Part shown: positions 1 to 10,416 of the stretch, piece after piece | Layout: the number at the start of each line of letters is the position of its first letter | Position numbering within the stretch: position 1 is the first letter of the stretch | DNA from: Flabesymbios commensalis | Taxonomy: Eukaryota > Annelida > Polychaeta > Terebellida > Flabelligeridae | NCBI GenBank assembly: GCA_964017125.1 | Contig: OZ024908.1 | Coordinates: forward strand, 65,325,993 to 65,389,992 | Direction of reading: 5' to 3' | Length of the DNA: 64,000 bases | Notes under the pieces: model-generated | What the model was told of the DNA's origin: nothing | Databases searched by the model: none | The model's input: only the letters and a program-made list of their open reading frames with translations | Made by a program: the position numbers and the translations under genes

Positions 1-360
1 CCGTCAATAATTAACCGATTTTCATGAAAATTGGTAAAAATCATAATTATTTCAAGATAATCCTACTCTCTGAATATTTCGTAAAATTGTAAGCATTATT
101 TCAAAAGTTAGACCATTTGACATGTAGTAAATTGAAATTATGACGTACCTCTATAAATGTCAATTCTTGAATTTGAAATATTCACTATTATTTTGCGTAA
201 TTTTTACCGATGTTAGTATAAGACGTGAAAATCACCTGTGCTAAATTATATGGAAATCGGTTCTCAATTGACGAAAAACATGCGCTACAGATTTATCAAA
301 ATGATTGTGGCCCAGGGTCTAGTTCTACTCTTATACTGTATGTGATACTGATGCACCCAC

Positions 361-637
361 CTTTTTCGCCTCTTACTGCACACATGAAACGCTCCATATA
401 TCATTGGATTAACCATGGATGTGGCCATTCCAAAGAAAAATATCCACTGAAGCGCCTTTTTATCGATTTTACTGGGTACATACGTCCATAAAGTGTAGAC
501 AACGTAATAAGGCGTCCAGCAAATGACGAAGGCAGCCACTATTAAAGCTGTCATGCGTAAAGATTTCATCTTCGCTTTTCGGAATAATTGCCCTCGCACT
601 GGACCTTGCGATAACATTTCTGCGTTCGCGGATTCAT
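361..637 (-). CDS. Exon of a GnRH/AKH/corazonin-type GPCR (IL3 end, TM6, TM7)
   Basis: Encodes the end of intracellular loop 3, TM6 and TM7 of a rhodopsin-family peptide-hormone receptor at the plasma membrane. The frame contains RKAKMKSLRMT just before TM6, CWTPYYVVY in TM6 and NPMIYGAF in TM7, followed by basic KRRKR. K/R-rich loop 3 plus CWTPYYV and an (N/D)PxIYG motif is typical of the GnRH/AKH/corazonin receptor superfamily; which branch cannot be told from this part. On the minus strand the exon begins after a pyrimidine-rich acceptor ending TTTTCTAG (AG at 638-639) and probably ends before a donor GTGGGT at 360-355, directly after the KRRK codons. Without that splice the frame runs on to a stop near 285. 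The intron between this exon and 1628-1835 is phase 1: a G from the upstream exon plus AT here restores a GAT codon, so both exons read in one frame. Confidence 0.85.
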
Positions 638-1627
638 CTAGAAAACAAAATAGTAAGATAAATAGCTTAAAGGTGAGGAGGTATTGCTTCACGTAGTTTT
701 CTCTTGCACTCATGCTGTTGGTTTTCACTACGAGACGTATGAGAGAAGAGAGAAAAGAGAGAGAGAAGTACGTTTATTTTCACTAAAATTACATGGCTGG
801 GAGACCCTCGCTAAGATAACCGCTGTCGCGAGAGCCACCCAGATCAGCCCATCTCGCACTCTCTCCTATACGCTTCATTGTTCAGTTTGATTTTGCCGTT
901 TTAAATTCGAAAAAATGCATACTGCATCGTTGGGTACTCGTCACCGCATCAAGCCCTCGCCTGGCAATATCACATATATGCATAAACAGGCACTAAAACG
1001 ACACTATATATATAGATCCTATATAGATCCTTATCTTATCTCTTAAGCCTAACACCTTCACTGCCGGTCACGATTACATTCGTGTTTTTAATTTTTATTT
1101 AAAATTAATAACCACCTTTTAAACATCGTAAAGACATCAATCAGCAAGCTTTTAGAAAATGCTTGATATCTATTTTGTTAAATTTGAATAATTTGCTTAT
1201 GATGCAATATTGCAATATTCAATAACGGACAGAAGGATTGCAACATGCCTTTTAGGAACTGCATTGTCATAGATTTAATTGTAATAGTATCTTAAGATAA
1301 TTATTCACGAAAATACAATTTTAAATAAATGTCATTATATTATATTCAAATTTAATAAATATTTTTACCTTTCTGCCATCAAAGTTTTACTCTACAGGTG
1401 CATAGAGGTGAACAATCTTTAAAATAATTAAATACTTTTAGTGACCAAAGAAAAGAATCGGGCACTACGTCGCATCGTCAAATTCTAGAGAAATAATATA
1501 GACCGACCTTCCAAACTGGGGACATCACTCTGGCTCAACGCCTTATCAATGCTGGGCCATCATCCACGAAGCTGGCCCAGCATTGAGCCGGCATTGGGGC
1601 AGACTCCGTCACCACGAGGACACTCAC
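638..1627 (-). other. Phase-1 intron of the GPCR gene
   Basis: Lies between donor GTGAGT (1627-1622) and acceptor AG (639-638) on the minus strand. It is AT-rich, has a GA-rich patch at about 738-772, and contains a degenerate G-type hairpin at about 1535-1605 (GCTGGGCC arms around a short centre). No other coding sequence is seen in it. Confidence 0.7.
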
Positions 1628-1835
1628 CCCTCTGAAGATCGTGTGATTTTTTGGCTATTGTGCAGAAGATGAGCGTATAGGCCGTGATCATGGTGACGAG
1701 GGGCAGGACAAACAGCAACAGGGTGCTGGAGATGAAGTAGGAAGGCTCGTGCCAAGATGCCGTGTACGCCCCGAAACTGGCACATTGGTAGAAGTCCTCC
1801 TCCCACGGTCCCCGCACCACGCGAAAAATAAACGC
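1628..1835 (-). CDS. Exon of the same GPCR (extracellular loop 2 and TM5)
   Basis: A 208-bp exon reading AFIFRVVRGPWEEDFYQC, then about 24 hydrophobic residues of TM5 (FISSTLLLFVLPLVTMIT) and the start of loop 3 (AKKSHDLQR). The Cys in DFYQC is where the loop-2 half of the conserved TM3-loop-2 disulfide sits in GnRH/corazonin receptors, and the following aromatic, WHE-containing stretch before TM5 is also family-like. The acceptor is CTGTTTCAG with AG at 1837-1836 (phase 0 entry); the donor is G|GTGAGT. Exons for TM1-TM4 should lie at higher coordinates on this strand, but none was recognised in the rest of the window, so they lie beyond a long intron or are too short or divergent to see. Confidence 0.85.
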
Positions 1836-1873
1836 CTGAAACAGAGAAGAGAAAGAAAACCCTAGATTTCAAG

Positions 1874-2495
1874 CACACCGCTACATGATTTTCTTTGTCC
1901 GACCACTACATTCTAAGGCGGGAAATAAATGAAATGAATCGGGCTTTAGGCCGCCTTTGTGCACATATAGGCTAAACTGGGCCAGGAGAACCTCCTGAGG
2001 ATGGTGAGATGATTGAGATGACACTGTCCTCCAGACACAGGATTCGAAATTCGAGCCCTGGCGGTCTGAGGCCGAGCACGCTACCTCTCGGTCACGGAGG
2101 CTCCCCACAATACTAACTTTCACACGTGGATGGGGAAGAAACAATTTTGTTTCTTTCAAACCGCCGAGACCGGGAACCGAACCCCGGACTCTGGCGTGAA
2201 AGGCAGCGGTGCTAACCACTGCACTAGGGCCCCGCCCTCTAAGGCGGGAATGGAGAGTTATTGTTGATCAAGTACAGACCAATTATCATGGTAGGCCTAT
2301 GGTGCTATAATCAGTCGGGTGTGACAGAGCTGTTGATTATGAGGGATCCTAATTATGGTCGGATGTGTTTTAAGTCAGTTAAAATCCTCGGGGCTCTACA
2401 TTCTTAGCTGTGGAAAAGGCCTAGGCTTTCGGCCTAGGCCTTTTCCACAGCTAAGGATGTAGAGCTCCTCGGGATTTATCCTATACGTAGTTGAT
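1874..2495. mobile_element. K repeat copy 1, with a SINE inside and a long palindrome
   Basis: Matches 18176-18424 over its outer parts (CCGACCACTACATTCTAAG at the left, GGGATTTATCC at the right). This copy is longer because a SINE sits at 1925-2237 and because its palindrome at about 2387-2478 is complete: two arms of about 40 bp reading CTCTACATTCTTAGCTGTGG and the reverse, with AAAAGGCCTAGGC next to the loop. No clear terminal inverted repeats were found, so the class is open. Confidence 0.6.
1925..2237 (-). mobile_element. Two-headed tRNA-derived SINE, full length, with target duplication
   Basis: Bounded by a 13-bp direct repeat TCTAAGGCGGGAA at 1912-1924 and 2238-2250; the K copy near 18220 shows the empty site. 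Read on the minus strand it has a first tRNA-like head with an A box (TAGTGGTTAGCACCG form) and B box GGTTCGGTTCCC, closest by eye to tRNA-Glu. A linker with AAACAAAATTGTTTCTTCCC follows, then a second tRNA-like domain bounded by CCTCC...GGAGG with A-box-like GAGAGGTAGCGTG and B-box-like TTCGAATCC. The body ends in repeated TTCATTTCATTT. An open frame of about 110 codons runs through it but is not a gene. Confidence 0.9.
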
Positions 2496-2519
2496 GTATG
2501 TGGATTATCAACTCCTTAA

Positions 2520-2739
2520 CCAATAAGACCGACCATTGTCATTTTTATTAGCCGTTTAACATGGTTAAATCACGGTGATTGAGAACGAAAGCAGTGCATA
2601 AACATCATGATTTGCAAATATTTTGTCTCAAATGAAACAAATCTGATTAATTTTCACCCACTTGAAGTTGTGGGTCGCGTCAGCGAGACGCAGCTTCAAG
2701 TGGGTGGAAATTCCAGTTGAGTTATTTGGCGTTTAAAGG
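2520..2739 (+). mobile_element. TTAA MITE, family F variant
   Basis: Flanked by TTAA at 2516-2519 and 2740-2743. The body resembles the F copies (TTTTATTAGCC, TGATTGAGAACGAAA). A hairpin with the shared A/E/F stem lies near the right end at about 2655-2707, with apex TCGC-GTCA-GCGA. The right terminus GGCGTTTAAAGG is F/A-like; the left terminus has diverged. Confidence 0.7.
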
Positions 2740-2743
2740 TTAA

Positions 2744-3390
2744 TTATAACATTGTCGGGTAAAATAATAAATATCCGTGGTGTTTGCGAAAAATGGCTGA
2801 GATCGAGTAATTTAAAAGAAAACATTGACACATATTTTATCTGCTGTAGCAGTATGGAAAAAAACGGGATTCTAAATGTTTAATTTAACATTCCTCTATT
2901 TTTCAGCATTAAGGTAAATACTTTTATTTGCGTAAATAAACTATATATGCATAAGTGAATAAAATGATATGCATAAGTAACTACAATTATTATACTATTT
3001 ACCTAAAAGACAATTAAACCCCAACTTTCAGGAATTGCTCAGGATACGTAATGAACTATTTCGGATTAAATTTACCAAAGCATTTTCACAAGAAAACCAT
3101 CATGTTTGATGCGAACTCATTCCGTATAGCTGTAGAAATATAGTTGCCTATTTGCTACCTATTTCAGGTTTTTGTTTTAGAATAGATTAAAAATCCTATG
3201 CGTCACCAAACAATCATTCTTCTACTGCATAATCACTATTTGTTTGTTACAATCCATATAAACATAAATAAGATGTAGTTTGTGTAGTTGAAATATCTAC
3301 ACCATATATCATACCCTTTGAGTTAGAAAGTGGCAGTTTAGCACCTTCTTATTCCAAGGGTATGATATGTCATATTTTCCTAAATGTTGA
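2744..3390. other. AT-rich spacer with one hairpin
   Basis: No gene is seen. At about 3303-3370 an imperfect palindrome has arms ATATCATACCCTT / AAGGGTATGATAT; it may be a diverged relative of the J hairpins at 29.9 and 41.8 kb. Confidence 0.5.
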
Positions 3391-3619
3391 CCCCTTAACA
3401 CGCTAATCACAAATATAATCGTTTTCAATACGTTTTATCCGATTAAATCGATTTTATTTGGAATAAAAAAATTGTTCAAACATCACAATTCGGAAATGTT
3501 TAGTCTCAAATTAAACAAATACGAATAATTTTCACCCACTTGAAGTTGTGGGTCGCGGTAGCGAGACACAACTTCCAAGTAGGAGAAAATATAAATTATT
3601 AAATTTAACGCTTTAAGGG
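3391..3619 (+). mobile_element. TTAA MITE, family F
   Basis: Termini CCCCTTAACACGCTAA and TTAACGCTTTAAGGG form an imperfect inverted repeat; the flanking TTAA has decayed to TTGA and TAAA. The hairpin at about 3534-3592 has apex TCGC-GGTA-GCGA and the shared CACTTGAAGTTGTG stem. Confidence 0.7.
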
Positions 3620-3834
3620 TAAAAGTATCCTTTCTAGATTGACACTATCATCATAAATCATTGAACATCAGCAAATACTAAAAGGCAACAAAGTATGTGA
3701 TGATTCTGTAAAAGCTATTAAACATATTGTATTATTGGAAGACAAAACGGAGCTGTCGCTACAGCACTACAAAGTCATAGGTAAACACCAAGTTTGCCAA
3801 AACATATCCTCTAAAAATGAAATGAATGGGGTTT

Positions 3835-3965
3835 TAGAAATTCGAGCCCTGGCGGTCTGAGGCCGAGCACGCTACCTCTCGGTCACGGTCACGGAGGTTC
3901 CCCACAATATTGAATCTTTACGAGTGAGCGGAGAAAAATCATTTTGTTTCTTTGAAACCTGAAAG
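3835..3965 (-). mobile_element. SINE fragment (second tRNA domain)
   Basis: Contains the second tRNA-like domain and linker of the SINE described at 1925-2237, without head 1 or tail. A small internal duplication (GGTCACGGTCACGG) marks local slippage. Confidence 0.75.
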
Positions 3966-4388
3966 CGAATGTGATGTTCCCCGACTTTCCAAGCAGACAG
4001 AATATCTTCTATCCTCTAAAGACAGATATCCTCTAAAAAAAAGTGCGTTATATGTAGCGTTAGATCGAGAAAGGCTAATCCTGATTGAAGCCTGCAGAAG
4101 TCCGTGTGATTTCCTGCTGTAAGTATAAATCCTTCCCTCACTGATTTATTTATAGTTCACACGGCGCGCTGCTGTGGCAACCAATGTTTCGCCTTCCTCA
4201 TGTGTCGATCCCCTTAATTGTTAGTTATCCAGATAAAAAATAACATCGGTCGGATATAATAAATTATAGGTGTTTCTTCAGTCTTCGTATAATGCCGTAA
4301 GCCCGTGATTATTATCAGGTTACACCACGACGTGTCCTCGTGCGTAAGTATTTTGTCCGTACGTGTCTATTGCGCAAGTTATTACTGT
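3966..4388. other. Spacer without recognised feature
   Basis: Nothing was found here except a short direct repeat of TATCCTCTAAA near 4010-4040. Confidence 0.5.
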
Positions 4389-4392
4389 TTAA

Positions 4393-4635
4393 CCCTTTCA
4401 GCCCTCACGTTGCATTGAAGCATCATTCTACATCCCTGAAAACAGACTTATTTCCCTACAACCAAGGGTTTTAGAATAAAAATTTCGATGAAACTGGTTT
4501 ACCAATACATGTTAATTTTCTTTAATTTTTAAACAACATCAAGTTATATTCATCCACTACAAGTCGAGAATTGCGACAGCAATTCGCGGCTTGTAGTGAA
4601 TGAAGATGACAATGGTAAATTTAGGCTTGAAAGGG
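4393..4635 (+). mobile_element. TTAA MITE, family D (type copy)
   Basis: Exact TTAA at both sides (4389-4392, 4636-4639), termini CCCTTTCAGCC / GGCTTGAAAGGG, length 243 bp. The hairpin near the right end (about 4550-4610) has arms of CATCCACTACAAG type with an inner stem GAATTGC around the loop GACA. The stem differs in sequence from A/C, but the position and loop form are the same. Confidence 0.85.
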
Positions 4636-4869
4636 TTAAGCATGATGCATTACTCAACTATAATTATACAACTACGAAAAACACAATTATTGTATGACTA
4701 CCGAATATATCATGAGTATATATCAACAGGAAAATACGGTATTCATTAATTGGCGTCCTTTATATTTGTCAAAATCAGTATCAGGCAATTTTAGCGTCCA
4801 TAATATTTAACAACCACAAGTTTGACAGGTCATTTCATACAGTATACGTATGTGTGTGTAAACCCTTAA

Positions 4870-5107
4870 CCCTTTAACCGACAAAATATTCAATCTGAAT
4901 TTTCTCCCACTTGAAGTTGTGTCTCGCTGACGCGATCCACAACTTCAAGTGAGTGAAAATTATTCAGATTTGACAAAATGGAGGTCAACTGTTTTCAAAT
5001 ATTGCTGATTGATGTCACATTTTATATTTACCATGTTCAAAAGGTGGTACTTAATGTGCTAATAAAATATGAAAACCCGAATATATGCGACACCGGCGGT
5101 TAAAGGG
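4870..5107 (-). mobile_element. TTAA MITE, family A (inverted)
   Basis: Flanked by TTAA at 4866-4869 and 5108-5111. Termini CCCTTTAACCGAC / GGCGGTTAAAGGG; hairpin at about 4905-4958 near the left end. Family A copies are about 237 bp with a 13-bp inverted repeat CCCTTTAACCGCC. TTAA targets with CCCTT ends are characteristic of piggyBac-like transposons, so these are probably non-autonomous piggyBac relatives; no transposase is present. Confidence 0.88.
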
Positions 5108-5111
5108 TTAA

Positions 5112-5301
5112 ACCACTAAGCGCGACTATAATCGTTTTGGGGTAGCCATTTAAATCACTGTTATTGGGAACGAAATGTGTGTTTAAACATTAAAAAATGC
5201 AACTTGAGTAGTTTCCACGCACTTGAAGTTGTGGGTCGCGGTAGCGAGAGACAACTTCAAGTGGGTGAGAATTTGAATTAATAAATTTGGCGGTTTAAGG
5301 G
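5112..5301 (+). mobile_element. TTAA MITE, family F, abutting family A
   Basis: Starts directly after the TTAA that ends the A copy, so the two neighbours share one TTAA. The left side reads CACTAAGCGCGACTATAATCG, the right side GGCGGTTTAAGGG. The hairpin at about 5217-5272 has apex TCGC-GGTA-GCGA. Confidence 0.72.
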
Positions 5302-5829
5302 CTTACGCACCTGTAACTTATTAGCGACCTAATTATTAGCGATTACATGCCCAATCGCGAAAATAGCTAAATTAAATGGCGACGTGAGAATAATATAAGG
5401 GTCATATTTCTAACGTGCAACGAGTATAGGCCCCTTTGTCTCCCGAGGCGACGATTTAGTGATACACATAGCAGGCAGCCCAGCTGAGAAAAGACAAACG
5501 GCAATATCTGCTTACTTACAAACCTTTTGGCTGTGTACGGCAGTCTTCTGTACATGTCCTGTCTTAATGATTTGATGACAGTATAAAAAAACACACTTAG
5601 AAATGAATTATTTATATATGCAATCGAATACTCACATCACCTATCGAAACTGTAAGGAGGTACCTAATTTCAATACTGATTATGTTGGCTTCGTAAAACG
5701 CAACGCTAAATATATTGTCATCGAAAACTCACAACCAAATCGTCACTTAGTTCGTGTCCCGAGAGGAAACGTAGAGGAATAAATTATTCCCGCGCCTCGG
5801 GGGACCTCGGGAAAGATACAACTAGACCT
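5302..5829. other. Spacer with hairpin fragments
   Basis: About 5500-5520 resembles half of an H hairpin (GGCAATATCTGCTTACTTA). CGAGGCGACGATTT near 5440 resembles an I-hairpin arm. No gene is seen. Confidence 0.4.
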
Positions 5830-5980
5830 GGGGCCAATCCCACAAAGAATATTGAAATTAAGATCATCTTAACTTTCTCTTATTTGCATTAAAAAAGTTA
5901 AGATCATCCTAACTTTTTTATTGCAAATAAGAGAAAGTTAAGATGATCTTAATTTCAAGATTCTCTGTTGGATGGGCCCC
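5830..5980. mobile_element. M element: 151-bp inverted-repeat element
   Basis: Ends GGGGCCAATCCCACA / inverted TGTTGGATGGGCCCC. The arms continue through AATTAAGATCATCTTAACTT for about 60 bp each, so the whole element folds back. A diverged copy lies at 25544-25680. Confidence 0.7.
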
Positions 5981-6697
5981 CGGATGATATAACAGTTAGG
6001 TGGGATGCACAAAGTGCCAATATTATCATTTACACAGGCGAGTGAGGGATTCTTTATAACGTGGATACAGCTTGTTGGACGATTCTGGACGCAGTAAATT
6101 GTTGAGTGATGTGTAGACAATGAATATGTGTACGTACCAGTTTATACAGGCAATTTATTATGACAACACTAAAATGTATCTTTGTCCTAATTCACCACAA
6201 CAAGATGCTCCTGGAACCAAAGGTTACTTAAAAAAACGTGGTGAAATAATTTCAAGTAGACCCTAATAATAATAATAAAACAAATAAGCTTTTTTTAAAT
6301 GTATTGAAATCGCATAATTGCGAACTTGGGTGGCTACTGAGGATGCGCATTATTGCGAACTTGGGCAAAGAAGGATTAAATTGTCCGGCAATATCCCTTT
6401 AGATTGTGTAATCAATAATACACTTACTATTAAGGTGGACACCACCATGCAAGCGTTTTGTATATACAGATCGAAGTATTAACATTATCCTTAAAAGTAG
6501 CGACGCTAAGATTCACATTTTAGCCATAATTCCAAATTATATGAAAACAAAATCACCCGGAATTTTTTGTATGAATACCAGCCCATTCTTACAATAACCC
6601 AACATAAAGCCAGCATATAACCTGTCTCTGCGATTCTGTTGTTGATATAGAAGTTGACGTGATATTACCATTGATTTTGCAAAGCAAGAAACACGAT
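5981..6697. other. Spacer without recognised gene
   Basis: Contains a short (AAT)n run near 6265-6280 and a short direct repeat of ATTGCGAACTTGGG at about 6317 and 6352. Otherwise nothing is recognised. Confidence 0.5.
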
Positions 6698-6975
6698 ACG
6701 TTGATATAGTGCTGGTATAATGTTGGGCCGGCGTGGCCCAACATTATACCAGTACTGGGTCAACGACTCGCTTGCTGGATAAAACTAATTATGATGTCAT
6801 CGTCAAATCACAAATATTTATTGCTGATGATTCCTGTGAAAGGAGCATGACAGACATTGAGAGACAAGGCGTGGAAGCAGAAACACCATTACGTTCCCCC
6901 GATGCTGGCTGAATGTCAGCCCACCGTATGCGACGCCGGCTCAACATTAAATCGACGTGTTTTGTTTGCTGTGGA
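6698..6975. mobile_element. Two G-type fold-back fragments
   Basis: At about 6710-6760 the arms TGGTATAATGTTGGGCC / GGCCCAACATTATACCA form a near-perfect hairpin. At about 6908-6975 a second G half ends in GTTTTGTTTGCTG, the outer end typical of G (see 18573-18681). Confidence 0.7.
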
Positions 6976-7089
6976 GGCGCAGGGTGGCGCTGACATCAGG
7001 CGTATTAATCTGCCATATCACCTGTCTCGGCCGTTAATTCCTCCGCCACGGCGGCAGTTTCTCATCTTGGCAATATCTCTCCTGCTCGG

Positions 7090-7170
7090 CAAAGTCAAAG
7101 GGCAGTAACCGCTCACTTGAAAAGTAAGCAGATGCTGTCCTCTTGCGTTTGCATGGCAGTATTCTGGCTA
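7090..7170. mobile_element. H hairpin
   Basis: Degenerate copy of the H palindrome (see 13416-13482): GGCAAAGTCAAAGGGCAGTAA at the left, AAGTAAGCAGATGCTGTCC and GTTTGCATGGCAGTAT at the right. Confidence 0.65.
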
Positions 7171-7727
7171 TGGCAAAGATAAAACCACGTGTCTTATCTC
7201 TTTGGCAGTATGTCATGCATTGACTAAAATTCATAAAAACAAACGATGGGCGCAGTGAGTTTAATTATCAAACATGCTAAATCATTCACCATGGGCGCAT
7301 TTCAAAAACTGTAATCGGTCTTAATTATCTTCTTCGTTATAAATTGATGAACTGTGTGTATTTCTCGCATTTATTGTTGTGTGCTGCGATTTCAACATCT
7401 ACTCAGGGCGCATTCATTCTGGAAAAAATAATTACGTTTCAACAAAAATAAAGCTGAATATTTAAGCTTGAACATTGATAAAGGTAACCCTGATTATAAA
7501 TACGCTAAGTTATAAGCGATTATTTTAGAATGTTAATATACAATATTTGGTGCTTCAACATCTTTTTTTGTTTTATTAAAATAAAAAGTGATTTGCCGAT
7601 AGTTTTTCACCTTCTTTTCAATGGCTCACAGTCTAGATTGAGAACTCTACCAAAGTTAACCTGAATGGAATATATTTATTAAATGGTTTCATATTGAATT
7701 CCATATCAAATTCAGATTGAATGGAAT
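7171..7727. other. AT-rich spacer
   Basis: No gene, repeat or hairpin was recognised. Confidence 0.5.
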
Positions 7728-7731
7728 TTAA

Positions 7732-7881
7732 CCCTTTCAGTGCGAGGAACGACGTCAGAATATGACGTCTGTGGACGTCAGATTCAGACGTCTGAAGTCG
7801 ATCAACATAGGAATACAAATAAGGTGGGAAAAAACTTTTTGGTCGCCATGGTTTATACACAAATACATGTAGTTCAGCGTT
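7732..7881 (-). mobile_element. TTAA MITE, family B, shortened
   Basis: Follows TTAA at 7728-7731 and ends TTCAGCGTT before TTAA at 7882-7885. The left-end palindrome is built from GACGTCAGAATNTGACGTC units as in other B copies. This copy has lost part of the usual middle segment but keeps the GGTCNCCATGGTTTATAC stretch near the right end. Confidence 0.75.
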
Positions 7882-7885
7882 TTAA

Positions 7886-8124
7886 CTCTTTAACCGCCAA
7901 ATTATTCAATTGGAATTTTCACCCACTTGAAGTTGTGTCTCGCTGACGCGATCCACAACTTCAAGTGAGTGAAAATTATTCAGATTTGACAAAATAGAGG
8001 TCATATTTTTTTCAAATCGTGCTGATTGATGTCACCTTATGGCTTTAACATGTTTTAAAGGCGGTACTGAATGTGGTAATAATCAAGTGAAAAACCGAAT
8101 ATATTCGACACCGGCGGTTAAGGA
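7886..8124 (-). mobile_element. TTAA MITE, family A, sharing TTAA with the B copy
   Basis: Begins right after the TTAA at 7882-7885 that also ends the B element. Right terminus GGCGGTTAAGGA, with the right TTAA decayed to TCAA. Hairpin at about 7921-7975. Confidence 0.8.
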
Positions 8125-8245
8125 TCAAACGAACTTAATAAAGGTGAAACACGAAATGGATGTGGAATCATTCCAACGAACTCAAATCATAGAGATGGAA
8201 CAAAGAAAATACAGATACCTGTCAAATTACTTGTTTTGAATATCT

Positions 8246-8360
8246 TGCAAGGACATCCCAACAAAAACAATGCATTGACCCAAAGCCAGTTCAACGTAGG
8301 ACCACCATCTACGACGCTGGCCCTACATTGCGTCAACATCTCGTCGTTTCTGGGATCTTG
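8246..8360. mobile_element. G fold-back element, diverged
   Basis: Outer ends CCCAACAAAAACAATG and TCGTTTCTGGGA with the ATTGACCCA / CCTACATTGCG arms around CCACCATCTACGACGCTGG. Confidence 0.65.
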
Positions 8361-8379
8361 CTGACAAAGCCCTGATGAC

Positions 8380-8807
8380 CATCTGCTCATCTCTGATGTG
8401 ATCATTTCTATAGTTACATTGTCAGCATAGAGAATGAAGAGGGACAAATCAATTAGCGTCAACGTCAATGAATCATAATCAACGGTATGCGTTGTATCAG
8501 AAATAGATTATCTATTTCTGGTTGTATGAATAACACAAAATAGCATAACAAAACACACCATAGCGCAACACAGGAAAAATGTCTTATCTACATGGATCAA
8601 CTTCAGACATTAACGTTTCATATCTTTATTTATTCTTTCTGTTTTCTTAATTATTATTTTCAGCCTATCACAAATAAAAGTAAAATCGCCTCTGAATCGC
8701 TCAGTATTTTTTAAAATAAAAAGTAACTTGAAGTAATTTTGTTTGCTCTTAAAACAATTCTTATTGTTACTGGTCCAGCTACTTAGTTATACATGTATAC
8801 TGTCGAG
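8380..8807. other. Spacer without recognised gene
   Basis: Nothing found beyond a short palindrome AATAGATTATCTATT at about 8501-8516. Confidence 0.5.
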
Positions 8808-8876
8808 CAAAGCCAAAAGGCAGTAACTGCTTACTTCACAAGTAAGCAGTTACACCTGTTGACGTTGCACGGCATT
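8808..8876. mobile_element. H hairpin
   Basis: GCCAAAAGGCAGTAACTGC on the left pairs with the mirrored right arm through AAGTAAGCAGTTAC; the outer arm is only partly kept at the right. Confidence 0.75.
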
Positions 8877-9268
8877 ATATGGGTGACTCGTTATGTTTGT
8901 CTGGATGTGTGTCCTCTGAATTATTGGGACATTTTATCGGAAAATTCGCTGTAATTAAGGTGATTTCACTGATTTAGCTTGGGTGCCCATAATCCAAGAA
9001 CATTTTAAACTTGATGTGAAATATCCATCTCAACGAAATTCTCAATCCGGAATTGCGCCGAACACACAGATATAGGATTGGACCGGTAAGAAAATATTTC
9101 AAAATAAACTAATAAGGTAACTGCAAAGCATATGGAGAGAAAACTATCGTACCTACATCATGGCATTTACGGCGTTTCTGCCTGGTTAATATTTATCAGT
9201 TACGCCATTTTGCTTGGCAATTCACCCCCGAAATGGAATATTTTTTAAAGTTGAATCATTCATTACAT
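8877..9268. other. Spacer without recognised feature
   Basis: Nothing recognised. Confidence 0.5.
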
Positions 9269-9348
9269 ATCGTCGCATCAGAGCTAAGGGATTCTATCTG
9301 CCACTCTAACGAGTGTCAGATAGGATCCTTTAGCTCCGAGGCGACGAA
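9269..9348. mobile_element. I hairpin, copy 1 (80 bp)
   Basis: Nearly perfect palindrome with ends ATCGTCGC / GCGACGAA, inner arms GGATCCTATCTG-like, apex CACTC-TAAC-GAGTG (reads GTTA on the other strand). The second copy is at 10338-10416. Confidence 0.8.
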
Positions 9349-9428
9349 TTATTATGCACAATTTGTATGAAAACACATGCAAGTCTTGTGTAAGTTTATT
9401 GTTCATTTACGCAAATGTTGTTGTTTAA

Positions 9429-9665
9429 CCCTTTAACCGCCAAATACTCAATTTGAATTTTCACCCACTTGAAGTTGTGTCTCGCTGACGCGATCCACAA
9501 CTTCAAGTGAGTGAAAATTGTTCAGATTTGACAAAATGGAGGTTAACTCTTTTCAAAACTTCCTGGTTGATGTCATATTTTATCTTTAACATATTTAAAA
9601 TGTGGTATTTAATGTGCTAATAAATAATGAAAACCCGAATATATGCGGCACCGGCGGTTAAAATG
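9429..9665 (-). mobile_element. TTAA MITE, family A
   Basis: TTAA at 9425-9428 and 9666-9669; left terminus CCCTTTAACCGCC, right terminus GGCGGTTAAAATG (mutated). Hairpin at about 9463-9518. Confidence 0.85.
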
Positions 9666-9669
9666 TTAA

Positions 9670-9998
9670 AGGACACATAATTATACAGGCTGAAAACGGC
9701 CATAGATATGATTCGCACTTTAAGGTTTAATACAACACTGTGTCATACGCTGATAGAAAGAGTAGGTTGGTCTTGAAAACTCAATGTTTACAAGTATCTG
9801 ACCCAACAAAATAGGCGTAAGAGGTCAACTTTATTGATAGCCGTGCCATTCTGTTATATATATATTTTTTAAATATTCATTTTTTTTTATTTCAGTTATG
9901 TAAGCATTCAAAGTTACATGATATCCAGTACAACACATAATAGATGATCACATCACATTATAACGGAACAAAGGAAATCACAGCTCCACAAAGAAGTG
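9670..9998. other. Spacer with T-rich patch
   Basis: T-rich stretch near 9855-9895; no gene recognised. Confidence 0.5.
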
Positions 9999-9999
9999 T

Positions 10000-10155
10000 A
10001 TAGCATAGCATAGCATAGCATAGCATAGCATAGCATAGCATAGCATAGCATAGCATAACATAGCATAGCATAGCATAGCATAGAATAGCATAGCATAGCA
10101 TAGCATAGCATAGCATAGAATAGCATAGCATAGCATAGCATAGCAGAGCATAACA
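10000..10155. repeat. (TAGCA)n microsatellite
   Basis: About 30 units of TAGCA with a few single-base variants. The open frames through it on the minus strand (repeats of MLCYA) are a by-product of the 5-bp period. Confidence 0.97.
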
Positions 10156-10337
10156 AAGTGGATCGCTGTCACGAATAAAGAAAATAATTATTGATGCATG
10201 AGCAAATATTCTGTATATTGAATATTAAAAGGGAACGTATTACTTTGTAAACCTGTGTGTTCTTCTGTTCAGAGTGACTGATTCAAAACAGTTTAAAAGC
10301 ATAGCTCCAAACATTCTTGTCCATAGGTCACACATAT

Positions 10338-10416
10338 ATCGTCGCCTCGGAGTTGAAGGATCCTATCTGACACTCGTTAGAGTGGCAGATAGGATCCTTT
10401 AGCTCCGAGGCGACGG
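10338..10416. mobile_element. I hairpin, copy 2
   Basis: ATCGTCGCCTCGGAG ... CTCCGAGGCGACGG arms with GGATCCTATCTG inside and apex CACTC-GTTA-GAGTG. Better preserved than 9269-9348; relative to that copy the loop lies in the opposite orientation. Confidence 0.85.

Noticed and set aside
225-491. 88-codon plus-strand frame
   Set aside because: Antisense to the receptor TM7 exon.
9953-10172. Two overlapping 64-67-codon frames of repeating MLCYA
   Set aside because: Pure by-product of the (TAGCA)n microsatellite.
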